A DNA stretch of 64,000 nucleotides. It comes from Domibacillus sp. DTU_2020_1001157_1_SI_ALB_TIR_016 (lineage in GTDB: Bacteria; Bacillota; Bacilli; Bacillales; Domibacillaceae). The notes below the pieces were generated by a model. It had not been told where the DNA came from. It did no database searches and worked only from the letters and a program-made list of their open reading frames with translations. Shown in pieces: positions 58,048-64,000 of the stretch (the stretch's first letter is position 1; each line of letters begins with the position of its first letter). The position numbers and the translations under genes are program-made. The stretch spans positions 1-64,000 of the forward strand of contig NZ_CP135438.1 of the NCBI RefSeq assembly GCF_032341995.1. The letters run 5' to 3'.

Positions 58048-59439
58048 TTATATGTTCCAGGCAGCTTTCAGTTTTTTTATCCCTTCTCGTATGTTGTCTT
58101 TAGAAACCCCTGCGAATCCAATTAATACTGTAGTTGTCGGAGGTTGTTTTGTATAAAAAACGGATGCAGGATAAATTTTCACGCCGTGCTCTTCTGCTTT
58201 CTCAATGAGCTCTTTTTCACTGAATGGTGAGTACACGTCGAGCAAAACATGCAATCCTGAGTTTTCTCCTCGAATCTTTACGTGTCTTCCTAATTCGCTT
58301 TGTAGGGTCTCTAATAAAATGGCTCTTTTTTTTTGGTACAGCTTTCTCATTCTGTTGATGTGTTTTTGCCATCCGCCATTTTTTATAAATTCAGCCAGCG
58401 TCAGTTGACTATGGCAGGACACCGTTTGCTTATACAAAGAAGTGATTTCACTGCCTTTTTCTAAAAGAAGTGCAGGAAGAATCATATAACTAATACGCAA
58501 TGACGGAAGAAGAGATTTAGAGAAAGTGCCCATGTAAATGACACGGTTATGCTGATCAAGCCCTTGCAAGGATGGGATCGGCCGTCCGCTGTATCTAAAT
58601 TCCCCGTCATAATCGTCTTCAATAATAAATGTTTGATTTTGGGCTGCCCATTTAAGCAGTTCAATTCTTCTATTAATCGTCATAATCGTTCCGAGCGGAA
58701 ACTGATGAGAAGGCGTTACATATAAAAGGCTTGGCCGCTCTTTTTGGATTTCCTCTATACAGATTCCTTCATGATCAACTGGTATAGGAAGAATCTTCAT
58801 TTGATTGGCTTCAAAAATCTTTCTCGATCTCGCAGAACCAGGATCCTCATACCCTATGGTAATATTCGGGCCGAAGACTTGGCACAAGAGATGCATCAAA
58901 ACAGGACTGCCGGCCCCTATGATGACTTGCTCAGGCAGACAATGGACACCGCGCGATTGATACAGGTGCTCTCCAATGAGCGCTCTTAGCTCAAGCTCTC
59001 CTAAAACATCTCCTGGACGATAGAGCACGTGCCCATATTGGTCTAAACTATTGACCATGCTTTTTCGCCAGGCGGAAAGCGGGAAGTGAGCGGAATCCAC
59101 ATTCCCATAATGAAAATCAATCATTTGTTCATTTTCTTGCGCTTTTAGCTTAATAGATGACGTGCTTGGCATTTTAATATGAACAAAATCAGAACCATCA
59201 TAATCAGCAAACCAGCCACTTCTTGGTTTGCTCACAATGTAGCCTTCGGCAGCAAGCTGTTCATAAGCCCGCTCTACAGTCGTTTGACTAATAGAAAGCT
59301 GTGCTGCGAGCAGCCTTTTTGAAGGGAGTTTCATTCCTTTTTGAATACGTCCCTCGTGCATATTTTCTTTTAAAAGCTGATAGAGCTGCTGATAAAGCGG
59401 AATATCTAGATTTCGATTTAAGAAAAACGTGATATCCAT
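58048..59439 (-). CDS. MocR/GabR-type regulator (GntR HTH fused to aminotransferase domain)
   Basis: A 463-residue fusion. The N-terminal GntR winged helix (~10-75, LPSKRLLAAQLSISQTTVERAYEQLAAEGYIVSKPRSGWF) is followed by a class I aminotransferase fold (~110-460) with the PLP lysine in YMGTFSKSLLPSLRISYMI. Such proteins sense amines or PLP through the aminotransferase domain. It diverges from a DMT exporter gene, a frequent pairing. AACTGG repeats lie between them. Confidence 0.9.
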   Translation of the reverse strand: MDITFFLNRNLDIPLYQQLYQLLKENMHEGRIQKGMKLPSKRLLAAQLSISQTTVERAYEQLAAEGYIVSKPRSGWFADYDGSDFVHIKMPSTSSIKLKAQENEQMIDFHYGNVDSAHFPLSAWRKSMVNSLDQYGHVLYRPGDVLGELELRALIGEHLYQSRGVHCLPEQVIIGAGSPVLMHLLCQVFGPNITIGYEDPGSARSRKIFEANQMKILPIPVDHEGICIEEIQKERPSLLYVTPSHQFPLGTIMTINRRIELLKWAAQNQTFIIEDDYDGEFRYSGRPIPSLQGLDQHNRVIYMGTFSKSLLPSLRISYMILPALLLEKGSEITSLYKQTVSCHSQLTLAEFIKNGGWQKHINRMRKLYQKKRAILLETLQSELGRHVKIRGENSGLHVLLDVYSPFSEKELIEKAEEHGVKIYPASVFYTKQPPTTTVLIGFAGVSKDNIREGIKKLKAAWNI

Positions 59440-59455
59440 TTGAGGTATTTCTCCT

Positions 59456-59511
59456 AACTGGCATGGTTTTATTTAAGGAAACTGGCTATTTATGAAAGGT
59501 CAATTCCAGTT
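59456..59511. promoter_or_regulatory. AACTGG repeats, candidate MocR operator
   Basis: Two direct copies (AACTGG at 59456-59461 and 59480-59485) and one inverted copy (CCAGTT at 59506-59511) are spaced about 24-26 bp in the divergent promoter region. Spaced repeats of this kind are typical of MocR-family binding sites. Confidence 0.45.
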
Positions 59512-59623
59512 TATAGTCATTGTAATCCATGAAGAAAGGTTTGATAAGACAACCCAAATAAAAAATGATTTAGTCCTTTAAAGGAATTCAATCAAGTAGA
59601 AACATGATTTGGAGTGAATGGCA

Positions 59624-60487
59624 ATGAACAAAGCAACAAATGGCTGGGTAAGTGGTTTTTTGGGCGTACTGATCTTCAGTGGCTCGCTGCCTGCGACGCG
59701 CTTAGCTGTAGCGGATTTTGATCCGTTGTTCCTCACCGTCTGCCGCGCCGCAATAGCAGGTGTGCTGGCAGGCGTTCTCCTTCTCATCTTCCGGCAGCAG
59801 CGACCTGCCAGCATCGATATAGGTCCACTATTGGTGGTGGCTGGTGGCGTGGTAGTTGGTTTTCCGTTTCTGACTGCGTTGGCCCTTCAATATGTCACGT
59901 CCGCGCATGCCATTATCTTTGTTGGGCTTCTTCCGCTCTCAACAGCGATCTTCGGGGTCATTCGGGGTGGTGAACGGCCTCGCCCCGCCTTCTGGATCTT
60001 TTCCGCAGCAGGCAGCTTTCTGGTCGCAGGATTTGCTCTAATCCAAAATAGGGAATCATCACCGATCGGCGACGCACTTATGCTTGCTTCTATTATCGTA
60101 TGTGGTCTCGGGTATGCAGAAGGAGCCAGGCTCTCGCGCAGGCTGGGGAATTGGCAGGTGATCTCCTGGGCGCTCGTTCTGTCGCTTCCCCTTATGTTGC
60201 CGTTATCATTTTACCTACCACCCGACTCATGGGCGGGCATTGGTCAACCTGCTCTCTTCAGCCTTGCTTACGTATCTTTATTCAGCATGCTTATCGGCTT
60301 CGTTTTCTGGTATCGAGGCCTCGCGCAGGGAGGCATAGCAGCAGTTGGACAGCTGCAGCTTCTCCAACCTTTTTTTGGACTGCTGCTTGCCTCTGTCATT
60401 CTGCATGAGAAAGTTGGCTGGGCACTTATAGTAGTGAATATTGCCGTTGTGCTTTGCGTAGCAGCCGCTCGGCGATTCGCAAAGTAA
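59624..60487 (+). CDS. EamA/DMT-family exporter
   Basis: The start at 59624 is 9 bases after GGAG; an ATG six bases earlier is too close. The 287-residue protein has ten hydrophobic segments and two EamA halves (SGSLPATRLAVADFDPLFLTVCRAAIAG; GFVFWYRGLAQGGIAAVGQLQLLQPFFGLLLA). Probably exports a small amine or amino acid under the divergent MocR regulator. Its codons look richer in G/C than those of its neighbours, suggesting acquisition from another lineage. Confidence 0.85.
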   Translation: MNKATNGWVSGFLGVLIFSGSLPATRLAVADFDPLFLTVCRAAIAGVLAGVLLLIFRQQRPASIDIGPLLVVAGGVVVGFPFLTALALQYVTSAHAIIFVGLLPLSTAIFGVIRGGERPRPAFWIFSAAGSFLVAGFALIQNRESSPIGDALMLASIIVCGLGYAEGARLSRRLGNWQVISWALVLSLPLMLPLSFYLPPDSWAGIGQPALFSLAYVSLFSMLIGFVFWYRGLAQGGIAAVGQLQLLQPFFGLLLASVILHEKVGWALIVVNIAVVLCVAAARRFAK

Positions 60488-60502
60488 CAGACAGCCCTAT
60501 TA

Positions 60503-60544
60503 AAACGAGCCGGAACAGAATGATGATTCTGCTCCGGCTCGTTT
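60503..60544 (+). terminator. Exporter gene terminator
   Basis: The stem AAACGAGCCGG / CCGGCTCGTTT with an inner extension lies directly after the EamA gene. Confidence 0.88.
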
Positions 60545-60690
60545 ATCATTTTGGAGTAACCTTAAAGAGATGCAGCTTTACAAAAATATTTGAACCTTCC
60601 ACGACCAAAGTCACGATTGTGCGGGCGTTGTTCATCAAATGGACCCTCATCCTATCGAAAATATGAACAGAGGCGTTGTAGGATTTAAAA

Positions 60691-60888
60691 TCAACGTAGA
60701 TAAAAAAGAGAATCTGTTGTAGCAGTCAGCTTTTGAGCGTAAAATTCATTGTCTACTAAATAGCTTTTCTCCAAGTTTCTTTTACTTACTAAGACACCGG
60801 AAACGGAACTTCCGATTAAGGTACCCAAAATGGCAAATGTCAATAACGTCATTGACAGAATACTTATACTCAGTTTGATAGGTTTCAT
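60691..60888 (-). pseudogene. N-terminal fragment of a membrane sensor (dCache-type)
   Basis: 65 residues: one membrane helix (ISILSMTLLTFAILGTLIGSSVSGVL) and the start of an extracellular sensor (KSYLVDNEFYAQKLTATTDSLF). This resembles the beginning of Bacillus dCache chemoreceptors or diguanylate cyclases. The frame stops abruptly and no continuation is seen in 60550-60690. Truncated relic. Confidence 0.6.
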
Positions 60889-61008
60889 AATAGATATAGT
60901 ATATATAATCAGCTTGTTTCACTGCAATTGTATCTTCATATGAGCCGACCGCTTTGGTTCAAACTTTTCAGCGCAGCAGGCTTTTCATTCTTCCAGCGTT
61001 CTTTCTAC

Positions 61009-61320
61009 TTAATTATTGCTCTTCGATATGCCATTTTTTAAGCCTTCCGTCAATTCTTCAAACCATTCCTTGTCTTTCGTCATAAGGGCTAGATCAATGA
61101 GCGTGGTTTTATCCTGGATATCATCCAGCAGTGTGCCCATCGGTTCTAGACGATGCTCCTCAAATAGTAACCTCGTTGGCATTCCCCACCGCATAATACC
61201 GTTTTTGATTCTGCCGACGATTACTAGTTCAATTTGACTATGGTAATAACCAATGCGACTGACATATCCAACGACCGTAACATGCCCCATTTTGACTTTT
61301 TTCCACTCTCCAATCTCCAA
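61009..61320 (-). CDS. IDEAL-domain protein (short)
   Basis: A TTG at 61320 with GGGGGAG upstream is the best start (103 residues). The N-terminal half is beta-rich (MGHVTVVGYVSRIGYYHSQIELVIVG). The C-terminal half carries KTTLIDLALMTKDKEWFEELTE, the IDEAL motif nearly identical to that of the 35905-36465 protein. Probably a paralogue lacking the long helical tail. Function unknown. Confidence 0.7.
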   Translation of the reverse strand: MEIGEWKKVKMGHVTVVGYVSRIGYYHSQIELVIVGRIKNGIMRWGMPTRLLFEEHRLEPMGTLLDDIQDKTTLIDLALMTKDKEWFEELTEGLKNGISKSNN

Positions 61321-61768
61321 GGCTGTCTCCCCCTTTTTGAATAAGCAAAACACACAATATATGAGGGATAAAAAGGTGGTCATTTTATGGAATTACCCAT
61401 AAAACCTGCAAATTTTACTATTGTTCCGGCAAACATAAGGTTACCGCTTCCACCTCCACTCCTCTTGTTTATATTCTATTACCGGAGCTTCCTGCCCGAT
61501 CCCCTGCACTAGAAGATTTCTCCGGAACGAGAAATACTGTGAAGCTGCCTCGCCTTCAGTATCGAATGATCTAATCCCTAACTCTTACAGACTTTCCAAG
61601 CGGGAAAGCCCACTTCTTCAGAGGTGGGATGGGAGCGAGGTCGAACCGGGCATGTCTTTTGACATGTCAAAGGTTCGATTTTTTTGTTTTTTCAATTTTA
61701 GCATTTGTAAACAGAACACAAGTTTGGTATTATTGTTCTGTAAAAGAAATTGGAAAGGAGGGTCAAAA

Positions 61769-62848
61769 GTGGAAACTCTTTCATTAAGGTTAGAACTGAT
61801 GAAACCAACGGAAACAAAGAAACAGATGTATCAAAAAATGACCGAATTAAACACTTCTTTTTCAAACTGGCTGCTACGTTATGAAGAACTATCTAAAGCA
61901 ACGTCTAAAGTCTACAAGCTTTTTTCTCAAGAAAAACTACCTTCGGCAGTGGTGAATCAAACCATCCGTGAAGTGAAATCCAAGAAAAAGAATCAAAAAG
62001 CAAAAACGTTTCGCCGTTTTTGGTGCAGTTTTAACAATCAAAACCTCGCTATCGAAAAGGAAAACGGTTTATATAAGCTATCTTTCCCTACGTTAGAAAA
62101 GAGAATTGGTGTGCCGGTTATCACAGAAGTGTATCAGCAGCACTGGCTGGATAAAATTCTTTCCGGGCAGGCAAAACAAGGAGCCGCTGAACTGTATGAG
62201 AAAAAAGGCAAATGGTATATCTCGCTTTCTATTTCATTTGAACCAGAACGGGCTGCTTCTTCTTCAAAAGTGATGGGCATTGATGTAGGGCTGAACTATT
62301 TAGCTGTTGCCTCGGTTGGTACGAAAACGCTCTTCTTTCGAGGAAACGAGGCTGCTTTCATTCGTAGAACATTTTCTTCAAGAAGAAAAAAGTTAGGAAA
62401 GCTAAAGCTTCTCCCTGTTATTAAAAAATCCAAAAACAAAGAATCACAGTGGATGAAAAATCTAAATCATAAAATGAGCCGGCAAATCGTTCATTTCGCT
62501 GCAGAGAACGGTGTTCACTGCATTCGAATGGAAGATTTGACGGGTATTCGCCGTAAAGCCAAATCAAAAAAAGAAGCTGGCAGAAATCTACACTCCTGGT
62601 CTCACTATCAGCTTCAAACGTTTATTGAATACAAAGCAAAAATGGCTGGTATTCAAGTCGAGTACGTGAATCCACATCACACTTCCCAAACGTGTAAATG
62701 CGGTCATGTTGATAAAAAGAATCGAAAAAGACACACGTTTTCGTGTATCAAATGTCAATATACACTTCACGCTGATGCGAATGCGGCCATTAATATTTCG
62801 AAAGCCATCAGCGGCCTCTCAAAAAAGAAAAACAAGCAAGCAGCTTAA
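61769..62848 (+). CDS. tnpB: TnpB RNA-guided nuclease of an IS200/IS605 element
   Basis: A GTG start at 61769 follows GGAAAGGAGGG; upstream codons in frame lack a site. The 359-residue protein has the RuvC-like residues Asp (MGIDVGLNYLAVAS), Glu (CIRMEDLTGIR) and Asp (LHADANAAINIS). The zinc ribbon reads TCKCGH...CIKC, with CxC instead of the common CxxC in the first pair. All catalytic residues are present, so it may be active. TnpB is the ancestor of Cas12 and cuts DNA guided by an RNA from the element's right end. Confidence 0.92.
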   Translation: METLSLRLELMKPTETKKQMYQKMTELNTSFSNWLLRYEELSKATSKVYKLFSQEKLPSAVVNQTIREVKSKKKNQKAKTFRRFWCSFNNQNLAIEKENGLYKLSFPTLEKRIGVPVITEVYQQHWLDKILSGQAKQGAAELYEKKGKWYISLSISFEPERAASSSKVMGIDVGLNYLAVASVGTKTLFFRGNEAAFIRRTFSSRRKKLGKLKLLPVIKKSKNKESQWMKNLNHKMSRQIVHFAAENGVHCIRMEDLTGIRRKAKSKKEAGRNLHSWSHYQLQTFIEYKAKMAGIQVEYVNPHHTSQTCKCGHVDKKNRKRHTFSCIKCQYTLHADANAAINISKAISGLSKKKNKQAA

Positions 62849-63054
62849 CCAAGTCCTGTGGTAACAGCAGGACCGCCTGTAAGGTACATGTATGCCGAAG
62901 GCATACATAACGAAGCAGGATGGGCTGATGACACCGCCCTTAACTGAAGGCGAGTTCTAAACAGAAATGGACAGTGAACGGTTTCGCACTTCAGAATCCC
63001 ACCCGTTTCACCGCAAGGTGAAGGGCTTGCGGCTTCAGCCGTGGGAGTGTCAAC
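62830..63054 (+). ncRNA. Candidate omega (right-end) guide RNA of tnpB
   Basis: The region from the tnpB 3' end to the right end is rich in hairpins: GTATGCCGAAGGCATAC near 62891-62907, CACCGCAAGGTG near 63010-63021 and CGGCTTCAGCCG near 63030-63041. This matches the known location of omega RNAs. The guide would be the roughly 16-20 bases after 63054. Not experimentally supported. Confidence 0.55.
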
Positions 63055-63194
63055 AAGGTGAGGTTCCATCCCTTTTCAACAAACTGTCGAGAAGAACAAT
63101 AAAGTACACGCTATATTAAAGTTAAAATATAAAAACAGCGGAAACTTTTTGACTTTCCTTCGTCACTTTTCTTTGATCGGAAAAGAGAAATGGA

Positions 63195-63413
63195 ATGTTA
63201 ATCGATAGTACAAAAATGATGTTAGAAACGCTGTGTTACTATAAAGAGGTTGAGATTACTCATACATTCAGCAAGGATGAACAGCCTTTATTAAAAACTA
63301 GTTGTGTGAAAAACACTGACACACTAAAAGTAGCCTTTATCCAAAACGAAACGATTGAATATTATGAAAACGTTGAAGAAGCTTTATGTATCATCGGTAA
63401 ACTAATAGATTAA
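63195..63413 (+). CDS. Small unknown protein
   Basis: 72 residues, soluble (MLIDSTKMMLETLCYYKEVE... ENVEEALCIIGKLID). A weak AGAGAAATGGA precedes the ATG. Not recognised. It lies just outside the TnpB element. Confidence 0.5.
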   Translation: MLIDSTKMMLETLCYYKEVEITHTFSKDEQPLLKTSCVKNTDTLKVAFIQNETIEYYENVEEALCIIGKLID

Positions 63414-63440
63414 TAGCTTTTTTATCATCTTTGGCGAAAA

Positions 63441-63478
63441 CACCCCACTTCAACCGTCAGGTAAGTGGGCGGTAGTTC
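63441..63478. repeat. Lone IS200/IS605-like end hairpin
   Basis: CCCACTT...AAGTGGG followed by CGGTAGTTC resembles the hairpins at the ends of IS200/IS605 elements, including the left end at 61608. No gene is attached. Probably a relic or a solo end. The surrounding 63414-63872 otherwise contains no supported gene, only a possible -10 TATAAT at 63712-63717. Confidence 0.4.
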
Positions 63479-63872
63479 AAAAAGTCTCTAGAAATTTTAG
63501 AGTTTTTTTTTGGCATTATTTCGGTTAATGGCTGATGAACCTCTGTTGAACTCTTCAACCAGTACCTCTACTCCTGACGATTCGCTATAGAAATTGAAAC
63601 CACTGAGTGACTGTCCTTTTCTGGATCCTCTTGTTCAGCGCCTCTTTGATATTTCTCTTGACTAATTTCCCAGTAAATTTATACAAAATTTTAAAAAATG
63701 GTTAATCTCCTTATAATGATTACTGGAACGAAAAAACACAATTCGGTTGGCAGGTCGAATGAGTCAGTTCTTTGATGTGAGTAACCTTCCCCGACACGCA
63801 AAAGACTTTTTTACGTTTTTACGAATAAACACCCCTAAATTGGCAACCATTCTAATAAAGAAAATTTTAGGA

Positions 63873-64000
63873 GTGGTTATCATTTTTACTCAAACAACTT
63901 TTTTTCTTATATTTTTTGTCGTATCTTTTGTTGTAATAGCCTGGCTTCTTTACCAAGGCTTCAGCCCGAACAGCAAACTTAATAAACCTGAACCAAAAGA
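63873..64000 (+). CDS. Small single-helix membrane protein, cut by the window end
   Basis: The frame encodes one membrane helix (FFLIFFVVSFVVIAWLLYQGF) and then a polar stretch running off the window. GTG 63873 overlaps the ribosome-site-like AGGAGTG, while the better-spaced codon is ATT 63882. So either a rare ATT start is used or the true start differs. Unrecognised and partial. Confidence 0.45.
   Translation, partial: MVIIFTQTTFFLIFFVVSFVVIAWLLYQGFSPNSKLNKPEPK

Larger units (their letters stand above)
61600..63056 (+). mobile_element. Solo-tnpB IS200/IS605-family element (IS1341-like)
   Basis: A left-end hairpin (GCCCACTTC...GAGGTGGG near 61608-61628) and a right end with GGCTTCAGCC and GGGAGTGTCAAC near 63030-63054 bracket a single tnpB gene. 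No tnpA is present, so it would rely on another element for movement. A terminator-like hairpin at about 61640-61680 may insulate it from outside transcription. Exact ends are estimated. Confidence 0.75.

Overview
The window comes from a low-to-moderate GC, endospore-forming Bacillaceae bacterium, probably outside the classical B. subtilis and B. cereus groups. The rRNA sequences are Bacillus-like. The ansR-ansAB-mleN-mleA block and the yjlC-ndh pair match B. subtilis gene order. Sporulation-linked genes (cdaS, an RsfA/YlbO-type regulator, a LysM-Gmad2 protein) indicate a spore former. No tRNA gene and no CRISPR array was seen.

Layout. 1-5100: a complete rRNA operon on the minus strand (16S-23S-5S, no spacer tRNA) with a recognisable promoter and both RNA-processing stems. 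5300-8400: a DUF421 membrane protein, a frameshifted FAD oxidoreductase, a small DUF4025-like protein and a decayed chemoreceptor remnant. 8400-14400: asparagine/aspartate/malate catabolism (ansA, ansB, mleN, mleA) with divergent ansR and paired operator-like repeats between ansA and ansR. 14800-19600: a MEDS-domain protein, then a cell-wall module made of a class F sortase with an extra C-terminal domain, its probable MPKTG-anchored two-repeat substrate, and a divergent ECF sigma/anti-sigma pair.

19600-29300 is the most unusual region: a minus-strand nitrate-respiration-like cluster. It encodes a b-type membrane protein with a C-terminal CxxC/CxxC domain, a cytoplasmic molybdopterin reductase, a four-cluster ferredoxin subunit, a Tat-exported Rieske protein, a small membrane protein, a frameshifted unknown, a NarK-type transporter fused to a PAS domain, a sensorless histidine kinase, and NreC/NreA/NreB-like regulators. 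Two GGGG-N5-CCCC palindromes spaced 21 bp apart lie just upstream. My inference is that nitrate uptake, sensing and reduction are physically and genetically coupled here, with the PAS-carrying transporter possibly acting as a transceptor.

29400-46700: an HTH protein; a 1236-aa PAS-PAS-GGDEF-EAL-PAS-PAS-histidine kinase; phzF; IDEAL-domain genes and remnants; the Rex-box-controlled yjlC-ndh operon; mannitol genes mtlA(CBA)-mtlR-mtlD; a MATE-like transporter behind a perfect 18-bp palindrome; and cdaS. 46700-60500: fabH with a FapR-like site, an NAD(P)-binding protein, an alpha/beta hydrolase followed by a two-component system, a ycgR-ycgQ-like pair, a YlbO-like regulator, a LysM-Gmad2 protein, allantoinase, and a MocR regulator divergent from a GC-richer DMT exporter. 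60600-64000: a remnant region with a truncated sensor fragment, a second IDEAL protein, a solo TnpB (IS200/IS605 type) element, a lone IS-end-like hairpin and a gene cut by the window end.

Several genes differ from an intact frame by a single base in a homopolymer run, so some of the 'pseudogenes' could be sequencing errors.
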